From assembly GCF_002017865.1 (NCBI RefSeq), contig NZ_MTJN01000002.1, positions 2,108,001 to 2,172,000 on the forward strand: a DNA stretch of 64,000 nucleotides, written 5' to 3'. The stretch's first letter is position 1, and every line of letters starts with the position of its first letter. The translations under genes were made by a program, and so were the position numbers. A model generated the notes under the pieces. The model had not been told where the DNA came from. It did not search any database and worked only from the letters and a program-made list of their open reading frames with translations. The stretch comes from Rhodoferax fermentans. GTDB lineage: Bacteria > Pseudomonadota > Gammaproteobacteria > Burkholderiales > Burkholderiaceae_C. Below are positions 7,722-17,504 of this stretch, in pieces.

Positions 7722-9014
7722 ATGAAAATCGCCATCGTTGGCTCCGGTATTGCCGGTCTGGCTGCTGCCCACACCCTGCGCGGCCAAGCCGAAATCAGCC
7801 TGTTTGAAGCCGACAGCTATTTTGGCGGCCACACCCACACGGTCGACATCACCCTGCCGACACCGCAGGGGCCACAAACTTACGGCGTGGACACCGGTTT
7901 CCTGGTGTTCAATGAGCGCACCTACCCGAACCTGATCCGCTTGTTGGCCGAACTGCAGGTGCCCACCACCCAATCCGACATGTCGTTTTCGGTCCAGGTG
8001 CCGGGACAGGCCGGGGGTGCAGCGCTGGAGTGGAGCGGCTCCTCGCTCAACACGGTGTTTGCCCAGCGCCGCAACCTGCTCAACCCACGTTTTTGGCGCA
8101 TGCTGCGCGACTTGCTGCGCTTTAACCGGCTGACCACCGAACTGGCGCTGCAGGGCGTGGACTCCGAGCTGATGCAGCCGCTGGCGGACTTTTTGCGCCA
8201 GGAACAGTTCTCCGACGAGTTCCGCGACTGGTACCTGCTGCCGATGCTGGGCTGCATCTGGAGCTGCCCGACCCAACAGATGCTGCAGTTCCCGGTGGCC
8301 ACCATGGTCCGCTTCTGCCACAACCACGGTCTGATCCAGGTCAGCCATCGCCCGCAGTGGTGGACGGTGCAGGGCGGCGCACGCCATTACGTCGACAAGA
8401 TCCTTGCTCACATCAGCGACAAACGCCTGAACACACCGGTGCAGCGTATTGCTCGGGACGCTGACGGGGTCAGCATCACTAGCAACGGGCAGACCGAGCG
8501 TTTTGACAAGGTGGTGCTGGCCTGCCATTCGGACCAGGCACTGGCGCTGCTGGCGCAGCCGAGTCAGGCCGAACAAAACACGCTGGCCAGCATCCGTTAC
8601 CAGTCCAACCGGGCGGTGTTGCATACCGATGCGTCGGTTCTGCCGCGCAACAAGCTGGCCTGGGCGTCCTGGAACTTTGAGAGTGCCAGCACCCAAGGTG
8701 CGGTGCAACGTGATGCGCGGGTCTGCCTGCATTACCTGCTCAACCGCCTGCAGCCGCTGCCGTTCAGCCAGCCAGTGCTGGTGTCGCTCAACCCGGTGAA
8801 ACCGATTGACCCGGCCAGCATCCACGGTGAGTTTGACTACGCGCACCCGGTGTTTGACCTGCACGCGATCCGTGCCCAAGCCCAGGTGCCTGCCCTACAA
8901 GGCCAGCAACACACCTACTTCTGCGGCGCCTGGACGGGGTATGGCTTCCACGAAGACGGTCTGAAGTCCGGGCTGGAGGTGGCGCAGCGCCTCACCAACT
9001 TGTCGACCACATGA
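7722..9014 (+). CDS. FAD-dependent oxidoreductase (COG2907 amine-oxidase-like)
   Basis: Flavoprotein of 430 aa with an N-terminal dinucleotide-binding motif IVGSGIAGLAAAHTLRG and E at the end of the second strand (LFEADSYFGGHTHT). This family is almost always next to a DUF1365 gene and a cyclopropane-fatty-acid-synthase-like methyltransferase, as here, and is thought to act on unsaturated or methylated acyl chains; related operons have been linked to furan fatty acid synthesis and light or singlet-oxygen responses. The substrate here is inferred from context. It is the first gene of a co-directional cluster to 14.6 kb. The upstream 160 bases hold no regulatory motif I can name. Confidence 0.85.
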   Translation: MKIAIVGSGIAGLAAAHTLRGQAEISLFEADSYFGGHTHTVDITLPTPQGPQTYGVDTGFLVFNERTYPNLIRLLAELQVPTTQSDMSFSVQVPGQAGGAALEWSGSSLNTVFAQRRNLLNPRFWRMLRDLLRFNRLTTELALQGVDSELMQPLADFLRQEQFSDEFRDWYLLPMLGCIWSCPTQQMLQFPVATMVRFCHNHGLIQVSHRPQWWTVQGGARHYVDKILAHISDKRLNTPVQRIARDADGVSITSNGQTERFDKVVLACHSDQALALLAQPSQAEQNTLASIRYQSNRAVLHTDASVLPRNKLAWASWNFESASTQGAVQRDARVCLHYLLNRLQPLPFSQPVLVSLNPVKPIDPASIHGEFDYAHPVFDLHAIRAQAQVPALQGQQHTYFCGAWTGYGFHEDGLKSGLEVAQRLTNLSTT

Positions 9015-9020
9015 CAAACA

Positions 9021-9075
9021 GGCCCCCAGCCCTTATGAATCAAGCACCTTCTGCTATGACTTTCTTCAAAATCAG
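9021..9075. repeat. AT-rich palindromic mini-repeat, intergenic
   Basis: Lies between the FAD oxidoreductase and DUF1365 genes, ending just before the DUF1365 start. It contains GGCCCCCAGCCCTTATGAAT, GCTATGACTTTC and TTCAAAATCAGCTC, and pairs best with the copies in yggS and moaC. Confidence 0.65.
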
Positions 9076-9087
9076 CTCAACCAAGGC

Positions 9088-9876
9088 ATGAGTGTGTCCC
9101 CCCCCAACCCCGCCCCGCTGCAGCCGTTGATCGGTTTTGGCCAGGTGCGCCACACTCGCCTGAAACCAATACACCACGACTTCCATTACCCGACCTATTT
9201 CCTGATGCTGCCGATGCGCAGCCTGCAGGCCCATGGCTCGGGTGCGCTGGCACGCAACCACTGGGCACCGCTGAGTTTTTATGACACGGACCACGGTGAT
9301 GGCCGGGCTGCGGACCGAGGCGGCGCGCTGGCTTGGCTCGACGAACTGCTGGCGGGTGAAGGCATTGGGGATGCCACCGGTGAGGTCTGGCTCCATGCCT
9401 ACCCGCGGGTGCTGGGCTTTACCTTCAAGCCGGTGAGTTTCTGGTACTGCCACCGGCCGGATGGCAGCCTGCGGGCCATCGTGGCCGAGGTCAACAACAC
9501 CTTTGGTGAGCGGCATTGTTATTTGCTGGACAGCCCAAGCTTCGGCCAGGAGTTGCGCGCGGCCAAGGTGTTCCATGTGTCGCCGTTTTGCCCGGTGGAG
9601 GGTGCTTACCGCTTTCGTTTCATGATCACGCCCGACTTCCAACGCACCGTGGCGCGCATCGACTTTGACGATGCTGCTGGCCCGCTGATCGAAACCAGCG
9701 TGGGCGGTGTTTTGGAGCCCTTGACCGCCCAATCGGCCCGGCGCGCCCTGCTGGGCTACCCGATGATGACCTTTGGCATCGCTTTTCGCATCCACTGGCA
9801 CGCGCTCAAGCTGTTTGTCAAAAAGGTGCCGTTCTTTCGCAAGCCCCCACCGCCCGTTCACTTCACCACCCGTTGA
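9088..9876 (+). CDS. DUF1365 domain-containing protein
   Basis: Protein of 262 aa of the DUF1365 family. Recognisable stretches are GQVRHTRLKPIHHDFHYPTY, YLFxxP-like FLMLPMRSLQ, VWLHAYPRVLGFTFKPVSFW and AEVNNTFGERHCYLL. The family has no established reaction but is a constant partner of COG2907 flavoproteins and CFA-like methyltransferases, so participation in membrane-lipid modification is inferred. The ATG is preceded by a weak AAGG. It is spaced 11 bases from the next gene. Confidence 0.85.
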   Translation: MSVSPPNPAPLQPLIGFGQVRHTRLKPIHHDFHYPTYFLMLPMRSLQAHGSGALARNHWAPLSFYDTDHGDGRAADRGGALAWLDELLAGEGIGDATGEVWLHAYPRVLGFTFKPVSFWYCHRPDGSLRAIVAEVNNTFGERHCYLLDSPSFGQELRAAKVFHVSPFCPVEGAYRFRFMITPDFQRTVARIDFDDAAGPLIETSVGGVLEPLTAQSARRALLGYPMMTFGIAFRIHWHALKLFVKKVPFFRKPPPPVHFTTR

Positions 9877-9887
9877 GGTCACCCGCC

Positions 9888-11129
9888 ATGCACTCCACCC
9901 ACAGCAGCACGACCAGTCGGGCGAGCGTCTTTGTTCTACCCCAAAACTGCCCCAGGCCCGCACGCACGGTTTTCAAGCTGCTGCAAAAACTGCAGCATGG
10001 CAGCCTCACCGTCCGGTTGCCCGACGGCAGCATGCAGCGTTTTGGCCAGCAGACCCTGCCACATGCCACCCTGGTGTTGCACAACTGGACGCCGTTTAGT
10101 GCCGCACTCAAGTCGGGCGACATCGGTTTTGCCGAGAGTTTCATCGCCGGTGACTGGAGCACACCGAACCTGACCGAGTTGCTGCGCGTGCTGATCAAAA
10201 ACCGCACCGAGGTCGAAGGTGTGATCTACGGCACCTGGCTGGGTCGGCTGCTGTACCGCATCAAACACCTGATGCACCGCAACACCAAGGCCAACAGCCA
10301 GAAAAACATCCACGCCCACTACGACCTGGGCAATGCCTTTTACAAGCTCTGGCTGGACGACACCATGAACTACTCAGCCGCCATTTTTGGCGGCGACATC
10401 ACCCAGCCCATGGCCCAGGCCCAAGATACCAAGGTGCGCCGCGCGCTCAGCATGGCCGGGGTGAAGGCTGGCGACCGGGTGTTGGAAATTGGCTGCGGCT
10501 GGGGCGCGCTGGCAGAAAAAGCCACCACCGAATTTGGCGCCCACATCACCGGCGTGACGCTCAGCACCGAGCAACTGGCCTTTGCCCAGAACCGCATGGC
10601 GCGCCTGGATGTGGGCCAGCAAGCCGATCTGCGGCTGCAGGACTACCGCGACATCAACGACGCACCGTTTGATGCGATCTGCTCGATCGAAATGATTGAA
10701 GCCGTGGGGCGCGAGTACTGGCCCACCTACTTTGCCACGCTGGCCAAGTTGCTCAAACCCGGCGGGCGCGCCTGTGTGCAGAGCATCGTGATCGACGACG
10801 CCTTGTTTGACCGCTATGTGAACTCCACCGACTTCATCCAGCAGTACATCTTTCCGGGCGGCTGCCTGCCGTGCCCACGTGAGTTCCGCGCCCAGGCGGC
10901 AGCGGCAGGGTTGGAAGTGGTGGACGAATACGCCTTTGGCCACGACTATGGCGAAACCCTCAAACGCTGGCGCGACGCCTTCCTGAGCCGCCGTGTCGAG
11001 GTGCTGGCCAATGGCTTTGACGAACGCTTCATGCACATCTGGGAGTTTTACCTGGCCTACTGCGAGGCCGCGTTTCTGGAAAACAACATTGACGTGCTGC
11101 AGTACACGTTGCGCAAGCGTGCGGATTGA
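9888..11129 (+). CDS. Cyclopropane-fatty-acyl-phospholipid synthase family methyltransferase
   Basis: SAM-dependent methyltransferase of 413 aa in the CFA synthase/UfaM group, which methylates double bonds of acyl chains in membrane phospholipids. Visible are ENIHAHYDLGN-type motif (KNIHAHYDLGNAFYKLWLD), MNYSAAIF, SAM motif I VLEIGCGWGALAEKA, GVTLSTEQLAFA and CSIEMIEAVGREYW. ATG 9888 has GAGGT eight bases upstream and is preferred over TTG 9873. Whether the product is a cyclopropane or an intermediate of another modified lipid cannot be read from sequence; the flavoprotein and DUF1365 partners favour more than simple cyclopropanation. Confidence 0.88.
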   Translation: MHSTHSSTTSRASVFVLPQNCPRPARTVFKLLQKLQHGSLTVRLPDGSMQRFGQQTLPHATLVLHNWTPFSAALKSGDIGFAESFIAGDWSTPNLTELLRVLIKNRTEVEGVIYGTWLGRLLYRIKHLMHRNTKANSQKNIHAHYDLGNAFYKLWLDDTMNYSAAIFGGDITQPMAQAQDTKVRRALSMAGVKAGDRVLEIGCGWGALAEKATTEFGAHITGVTLSTEQLAFAQNRMARLDVGQQADLRLQDYRDINDAPFDAICSIEMIEAVGREYWPTYFATLAKLLKPGGRACVQSIVIDDALFDRYVNSTDFIQQYIFPGGCLPCPREFRAQAAAAGLEVVDEYAFGHDYGETLKRWRDAFLSRRVEVLANGFDERFMHIWEFYLAYCEAAFLENNIDVLQYTLRKRAD

Positions 11130-11499
11130 TCCGGGACGACGTCCGTGACAACGCATGGTCTATGGAAGTCCGGAGCCATGCCATGACATACCAACCGGTG
11201 TGGTCGGCGAAGCGGGGGCAGGCCGCAGGCCTCAGACGCGCTGCGCTTTGCGACATCGGCCCACGGCCTTGCCCCGCCTCGCCTGAGAAGGACTTGGAAC
11301 ATCCAGCTTTCAGGAATCCGGCTGTTGAACGCTCGCGAACCCAAAGACTCACCGCAGCGGGTGGGGTAGGGCGGGACACCGATGTCGCAAAGCGCAGCGC
11401 GTCTGAGGTGGCCCGCCGTACCTCGCCCACTGCCACCAAGAACGCAGGACATCAGCGGTACAGCTCGCTTGATCACGCCGTCAAGCCGGGCCACACACC
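11130..11499. other. Gene-free gap containing a perfect 30-bp inverted repeat
   Basis: No credible coding sequence. The gap holds two exactly complementary 30-base arms (11230-11259 and 11379-11408) with a less exact extension outward, giving the look of a small non-autonomous element or a large hairpin. It separates the methyltransferase gene from the MFS gene within an otherwise tightly packed cluster. Confidence 0.6.
11230..11408. repeat. Perfect 30-bp inverted repeat, 119-base spacer
   Basis: The left arm begins CCTCAGACGCGCTGCGCTTT, and the right arm is its exact reverse complement, ending in GCGCAGCGCGTCTGAGG. Thirty paired bases without mismatch are far beyond chance. No T-run follows, so it is not a standard terminator. 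Confidence 0.85.
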
Positions 11500-12786
11500 A
11501 TGACCCCCCCACTCACCTGGCAACAAGGCTGGCGCTACGGCCTGATGGGCCTGCCGCTGGCTTTTGTGGCGCTGCCGCTGTATGTGCTGCTGCCCAACCA
11601 CTACGCCCGCAGTTTTGGTGTGCCGCTGGCCACACTGGGTGCGGTGTTGGTGGCCGTGCGCCTGTTTGACACCCTGATCGACCCACTGCTGGGGCGCTGG
11701 GCCGATGGCCTGCACGAGCACGATCACGCGGCACAAGCTGCACCAGCCCGGGTGCTACGCTGGGCGGCCCTGGCTGCCGTGCTGTTGTGCGGCGGGTTTG
11801 CCGTGCTGTTTTTCCCACCCGCAGCACTGCACCACAGCCCCAGCCAGTTGCTGCTGTGGCTTGGTGCCACGCTGCTGCTGACCACCACCGCGTTCAGCGC
11901 GTTAACCATCCTGCACCAGGCCTGGGGCGCACGCCTAGGTGGGGATGCGCTCTACCGCAGCCGTGTGGTGGCCTGGCGCGAGGGGCTCGGGCTGCTGGGT
12001 GTGGTCATTGCATCGATTTCGCCGGTAGCCCTTGGTTTGCCTGCCACAGCCGCTATCTTGTTGGTAGTGAGTGTGGGGGGCTGGCTGGCCTGGCGCAGCG
12101 GGCCCCGGCCGCAGGCCAGTGGTGTGCTGATCTACCAGCCTGCCGCTGGCCGCTTGTGGCTGCCCTGGCGCCGGGCCCGATTCAGGCAGCTGATGGCTGT
12201 GTTCATGGTCAATGGCATTGCCAGCGCCATCCCCGCCACCCTGCTGCTGTTTTTTGTGCAGGACCGGTTGCAGGCACCAGCCAGTGCCGAGCCGCTGTTT
12301 CTGGGCAGTTATTTTGTCTGCGCCGCGCTGAGCATCCCGCTGTGGCTCAAAGTGGTGGCTCGCTTGGGTCTGGCGCGCACCTGGGGCCTGGGCATGTTGC
12401 TGGCGATTGGGGTGTTTGCCTTTGCGGCAGGTCTGGGCGCGGGGGATGTGGCCGAATTTGTGGTCGTGTGCGCGCTCTCGGGCGTGGCGCTGGGCACCGA
12501 CCTGGCGCTGCCTGCCGCCCTGCTCGCCGGGGTCATCCAGCGTAATGGTGACCAGCAGCAGTTGGAGGGTGCCTACTTTGGCTGGTGGGCCTTTGCCAGC
12601 AAGCTCAACCTGGCCCTGGCCGCCGGGCTGGCACTGCCCGCGCTGGGCCTGCTGGGCTACACCCCCGGCGCCACCGACCCCGAAGCCTTGCGCACCCTGA
12701 CCCTGGCCTACTGCGTGTTGCCCTGCCTGCTCAAAACGCTGGCCGCTGGCCTGCTCTACCTCCTCCTCATCCGAAAGAGACCATGA
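11500..12786 (+). CDS. MFS transporter (GPH/MelB-like)
   Basis: Inner-membrane carrier of 428 aa with about twelve hydrophobic segments. The loop after helix 2, RLFDTLIDPLLGRWADGL, contains the D..DP..G..D motif of the glycoside-pentoside-hexuronide/cation symporter group. The substrate is unknown; its constant place in COG2907/DUF1365/CFA clusters suggests lipid- or precursor-linked transport, which is inference. The stop overlaps the next start as ATGA. A short AT-richer stretch at 12026-12072 may be a decayed palindromic mini-repeat. Confidence 0.82.
   Translation: MTPPLTWQQGWRYGLMGLPLAFVALPLYVLLPNHYARSFGVPLATLGAVLVAVRLFDTLIDPLLGRWADGLHEHDHAAQAAPARVLRWAALAAVLLCGGFAVLFFPPAALHHSPSQLLLWLGATLLLTTTAFSALTILHQAWGARLGGDALYRSRVVAWREGLGLLGVVIASISPVALGLPATAAILLVVSVGGWLAWRSGPRPQASGVLIYQPAAGRLWLPWRRARFRQLMAVFMVNGIASAIPATLLLFFVQDRLQAPASAEPLFLGSYFVCAALSIPLWLKVVARLGLARTWGLGMLLAIGVFAFAAGLGAGDVAEFVVVCALSGVALGTDLALPAALLAGVIQRNGDQQQLEGAYFGWWAFASKLNLALAAGLALPALGLLGYTPGATDPEALRTLTLAYCVLPCLLKTLAAGLLYLLLIRKRP
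12026..12072. repeat. Possible decayed mini-repeat inside MFS gene
   Basis: TAGCCCTTGGTTTGCC followed by CAGCCGCTATCTTGTTGG keeps the AGCCCTT...GCTAT order of the repeat family, but the dyad is mostly lost. Confidence 0.3.
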
Positions 12787-13322
12787 AAAGACGATTGCTC
12801 CTCTCTGCCAGCGCCGCCGCTGGCCTGGCCTTGAGTGGCTGCGCCTCCCAAGACATCGAGAGTTACGCCAGCCAGACCCCGGTGCTGGATTTGCGCAGCT
12901 ACTTCAACGGCACCCTGACGGCCTACGGCCTCTTCACCGACCGATCCGGTGCGGTAGTCAAACGCTTCACCGTGCTGATGGTGTGCAGCTGGAGTGGCAA
13001 CGAGGGTGTGCTCGACGAGTCTTTCACTTACTCCGACGGCAGCACACAAAAACGCATCTGGCGCCTGACCCAGCTGCCCGATGGCCGCTACACCGGTCGC
13101 GCCGACGACGTGGTGGGCGAGGCCAGCGGCCAGACCCGTGGCAATGCCTTCCACTGGACCTACACCCTCTCGCTGCCGGTGGACGGCACCGTCTACGAGG
13201 TGCAGTTTGACGACTGGATGTATTTGATGACCGACACCGTGATGCTCAACAAGGCGACGATGCGCAAGTTTGGTCTGCGCCTGGGCGAAGTCACGCTGGC
13301 GTTCACCAAACAACCGGTTTAA
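12783..13322 (+). CDS. DUF3833 family lipoprotein
   Basis: Lipoprotein of 179 aa: basic N-terminus MKRRLLLS, hydrophobic stretch, lipobox LSGC with the Cys near residue 21. The body matches DUF3833, with a conserved DLRSYFNGTLTAYGLFTDRSG and later DDWMYLMTDTVMLNKATM; the fold is lipocalin-like by prediction in the family. It is a typical member of the CFA/DUF1365 cluster and could carry or bind a lipid intermediate in the envelope. It is translationally coupled to the MFS gene by an ATGA overlap. Confidence 0.85.
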   Translation: MKRRLLLSASAAAGLALSGCASQDIESYASQTPVLDLRSYFNGTLTAYGLFTDRSGAVVKRFTVLMVCSWSGNEGVLDESFTYSDGSTQKRIWRLTQLPDGRYTGRADDVVGEASGQTRGNAFHWTYTLSLPVDGTVYEVQFDDWMYLMTDTVMLNKATMRKFGLRLGEVTLAFTKQPV

Positions 13323-13337
13323 CACCTTACAAGAAAA

Positions 13338-13389
13338 ATTGGCCTCTAGCCCTTTATTGATAAGGGCATGTAGCTATTCTTATAGAAGC
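13338..13389. repeat. AT-rich palindromic mini-repeat, intergenic
   Basis: One of the best copies: GGCCTCTAGCCCTTTATTGA, then TAAGGGCATGTAGCTATTCT. It fills the gap between the DUF3833 and SDR genes and is nearly identical over about 45 bases to the copy at 23588-23636. Confidence 0.85.
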
Positions 13390-13394
13390 AATCC

Positions 13395-14174
13395 ATGTCC
13401 CTACTCTGCCCCCTGAACCCGCCTCTGACCGACTGGCAAGGCAAAACCGTCTGGATTGTGGGCGCCAGCAGCGGCATTGGTGCGGCCACCGCGCGCGCCT
13501 TGCTGGCCCAGGGTGCGCGGGTGGTGGTGTCGGCGCGCAAGGCTCAGGCCTTGCAGGCGCTGGCGCAAGCCCACCCGCTGTGCCAGGCCTTGCCGCTGGA
13601 CGCCACCGATCAGGCGGCGGTGCAACAGGCGACAGCCAGCCTGCTGGCCCAAAGCCCGCTTGACGGTGTGATGTACTGCGCCGGCCATTACGAGCCGATG
13701 CGCGCCGACGCGCTGGACGCGGCCAACATGCAGCGTCATGTCGAGGTCAATTACCTGGGTGCGCTGTACCTTCTCGATGCGGTCTTGCCCGCCCTGCGCG
13801 CGCGTGGCCAGGGCCATGTCAGCCTGGTCGGCAGTGTGGCGGGTTACGGTGGCTTGCCCAACAGCCTGGCCTATGGGCCAACCAAGGCAGCGCTGATCAA
13901 CCTGGCCGAAGCGCTGTACCTGGACCTGCACCCGCTGGGCCTGGGGGTGTCGATCATCAACCCGGGGTTTGTCGAGACACCGCTGACCGCACAGAACAAC
14001 TTCAAGATGCCCGCACTTTTGAGCCCCGATCAGGCGGCACGGGCGATTCTGCAGGGCTGGGCCAAGGGGCGGTTCGAGATCCACTTTCCCAAACGGTTCA
14101 CACTGTGGCTCAAGCTGCTGCGCCTGCTGCCGTACCGTGTCTACTTCAACCTGGTTCAAAAGGTCACGCAATGA
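13395..14174 (+). CDS. SDR family oxidoreductase
   Basis: Short-chain dehydrogenase/reductase of 259 aa. The cofactor motif is IVGASSGIGAATARALLAQG, the catalytic centre SLVGSVAGYGGL with SLAYGPTKAA (Tyr and Lys of YxxxK). The C-terminal PKRFTLWLKLLRLLPYRVYF is hydrophobic and basic, a feature of SDRs in this lipid cluster that may associate with the membrane. The substrate is unknown. The stop overlaps the NTF2-like gene as ATGA. Confidence 0.88.
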   Translation: MSLLCPLNPPLTDWQGKTVWIVGASSGIGAATARALLAQGARVVVSARKAQALQALAQAHPLCQALPLDATDQAAVQQATASLLAQSPLDGVMYCAGHYEPMRADALDAANMQRHVEVNYLGALYLLDAVLPALRARGQGHVSLVGSVAGYGGLPNSLAYGPTKAALINLAEALYLDLHPLGLGVSIINPGFVETPLTAQNNFKMPALLSPDQAARAILQGWAKGRFEIHFPKRFTLWLKLLRLLPYRVYFNLVQKVTQ

Positions 14175-14629
14175 GCGATTCCACCCCATCAACCCCGGAC
14201 CACCGTGCCCAAATGGCACGCATGGTGCAGTTTTTTGAAGCCGTGTCGCCACACAACCTCAACCGCCTGGGTGAGTTTTACCACCCGCAAGCCCGTTTTA
14301 AAGACCCGTTCAATGAGGTGGTGGGCATCCCGGCCATCCAGCACATCTTTGCCCACATGTTTGTGCAACTGGAGCAACCACGTTTTGTGGTGACCCACCA
14401 GATGCTGCAAGGCCAGCAGTGTTTTCTGACCTGGGAGTTCAGGTTTGGCTTCAAGGGGTTCAAGACCGGCCAGACCCAGACCATTCTGGGTGCAACCCAC
14501 CTGGTGCTTGATGAGGCCGGGCTGATCACCCAACACCGCGACTACTGGGACGCCGCCGAAGAGCTGTACGAGAAATTGCCCGTGCTGGGTGGCCTGATGC
14601 GCTGGCTCAAACGCCGCGCTAATTCCTAA
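14171..14629 (+). CDS. NTF2-like (SnoaL-type) nuclear transport factor 2 family protein
   Basis: Protein of 152 aa with the cone-shaped NTF2/SnoaL fold signature: MVQFFEAVSPHNLNRLGEFYHPQARFKDPFNEVVG near the N-terminus and QHRDYWDAAEELYEKLPVLG near the C-terminus. Members are often small isomerases or hydrolases, or non-catalytic binders. It is the last gene of the lipid cluster and is coupled to the SDR. A precise reaction cannot be given. Confidence 0.82.
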   Translation: MSDSTPSTPDHRAQMARMVQFFEAVSPHNLNRLGEFYHPQARFKDPFNEVVGIPAIQHIFAHMFVQLEQPRFVVTHQMLQGQQCFLTWEFRFGFKGFKTGQTQTILGATHLVLDEAGLITQHRDYWDAAEELYEKLPVLGGLMRWLKRRANS

Positions 14630-14736
14630 TGGGTGTCTGACTGGTAGCGGACCGGCTCAAAGCCGCTCTAACTAGGCGCGTCGGCGCAGACATTCCATTC
14701 AACAACGCCACTGGGGGTGACGTTGAGCGGGTCAAT

Positions 14737-15357
14737 TCAAGCAGGCTGGGTGTCGATGAAGCTGGGGCGCTGCGCCAGCTTGTCGTAGAGCTTGTGCAGG
14801 TTGGGGTGCGCCTCGCGCCAGTTGATCTCGGCAAAGCGAAAGTCCAGGTAACCCAGCGCCACACCCACCGCGATGTCGGCCAGGCCCGGGTGGGTGCCGG
14901 TGTAATAGGCTTTGTCGCCCAGACCCTTGCTCATGGCTTGTAACGCGGCATTGACCTTGTCGAGCTGCCGGTCGATCCACGCCTGGCTGCGCTGTGCCTT
15001 GGTGCGCCCGCCCCAGGCGGCTTCCAACCGCGCAAGAATGGCGGCGTCCAGCAAACCATCGGCCAGGGCCTCCCAGGTTTTGACTTCAGCGCGCTCACGG
15101 CCCACGGCGGGAATCAGCTTGCCGACCGGAGAGAGGGTGTCAAAGTACTCGACGATCACACGCGAGTCAAAAATCACATCGCCGTTCTCCAGCACCAGGC
15201 AGGGCACCTTGCCCAGCGGGTTGGACTTGGCGATCTCGGTCCCAGCGCTCCACACGTCCTCCAACACGTAGTCGTAGTCGAGTTTTTTCTCGGCCATGAC
15301 GATGCGCACCTTACGAACGTAGGGGCTGGTATTGGATCCGATGAGTTTCATGGGCAT
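14737..15357 (-). CDS. Glutathione S-transferase family protein
   Basis: Cytosolic GST of about 206 aa. The N-terminal thioredoxin-like domain starts MKLIGSNTSPYVRKVRIVMAE, with the Ser/Tyr region and NPLGKVPCLVLENGDVIFDSR, including the cis-Pro and ES-like DSR glutathione site; an all-helical C-terminal domain follows. Start could be the Met two residues downstream. It is transcribed alone, convergent with the NTF2-like gene and divergent from purB. The substrate is unknown. Confidence 0.86.
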   Translation of the reverse strand: MPMKLIGSNTSPYVRKVRIVMAEKKLDYDYVLEDVWSAGTEIAKSNPLGKVPCLVLENGDVIFDSRVIVEYFDTLSPVGKLIPAVGRERAEVKTWEALADGLLDAAILARLEAAWGGRTKAQRSQAWIDRQLDKVNAALQAMSKGLGDKAYYTGTHPGLADIAVGVALGYLDFRFAEINWREAHPNLHKLYDKLAQRPSFIDTQPA

Positions 15358-15423
15358 GTGGCAGGTGATCAGTGATCGTGGTTGTTTGGCCGGATTTTAT
15401 CCGTGGAGATGAATCTGAGCTGA

Positions 15424-16875
<1,452 letters not shown>

Positions 16876-16887
16876 AGCCGCCCCCTG

Positions 16888-17448
16888 ATGGCCACCAAAT
16901 CCACCATTTTCAAAGCCAGCCTACAGATTGCTGACATTGACCACAGTTATTACGCCGACCAGACCCTGACCCTGGCGCGCCACCCCAGCGAAACCGATGA
17001 ACGCATGATGGTGCGTCTGTGTGCGCTGGCGTTGCAGGCCCACCAATTGCAAAGTGTCTGTGGGGGTGACGGCACACTGGCTTTTGGCGCGGGTCTGAGT
17101 GATCCGGATGAGCCCGACGTCTGGCTGCGCGATTTCACCGGGTTAACGCGACTGTGGATTGAGGTTGGTCAACCCGAAGACAAACCACTCTCCAAAGCCT
17201 GCAACAAAGCCGATGCTGTCGTTCTGTACGCCTTTGGCCAGGCCGCCGACATCTGGTGGAAAGGCATCGAGAGCAAACTCACCCGGCTTGACAAGCTGCA
17301 GGTCTGGCGTATCCCCAGCAGCACCGCCCAGGCTTTGGTGCCGCTGGCACAGCGCAGCATGAGTTTGCAAGCCACGATCCAGGAAGGTGTGTTGATGTTG
17401 GGTGACGGACAACACACCATCGACATCGAGCCGCTGCGCTGGAAATAG
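16888..17448 (+). CDS. yaeQ: YaeQ family protein
   Basis: Protein of 186 aa matching YaeQ: MATKSTIFKASLQIADIDHSYY, HPSETDERMMVRLCALAL, DEPDVWLRDFTGLTRLWIEVGQPEDKPL and KACNKADAVVLYAF. The family adopts a PD-(D/E)XK nuclease-like fold; its role is unclear despite early reports of effects on haemolysin expression. It follows purB by 12 bases in the same direction. Confidence 0.9.
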   Translation: MATKSTIFKASLQIADIDHSYYADQTLTLARHPSETDERMMVRLCALALQAHQLQSVCGGDGTLAFGAGLSDPDEPDVWLRDFTGLTRLWIEVGQPEDKPLSKACNKADAVVLYAFGQAADIWWKGIESKLTRLDKLQVWRIPSSTAQALVPLAQRSMSLQATIQEGVLMLGDGQHTIDIEPLRWK

Positions 17449-17504
17449 TGGCGTCAAGACCAGGTTCTTGATACAAAGGGGCACCTTCTACTGCTGCCTC
17501 TGCC

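Noticed and set aside
7704..8879. 391-codon frame antisense to the FAD oxidoreductase gene
   Set aside because: No family features and complete overlap with a recognised flavoprotein; a composition shadow.
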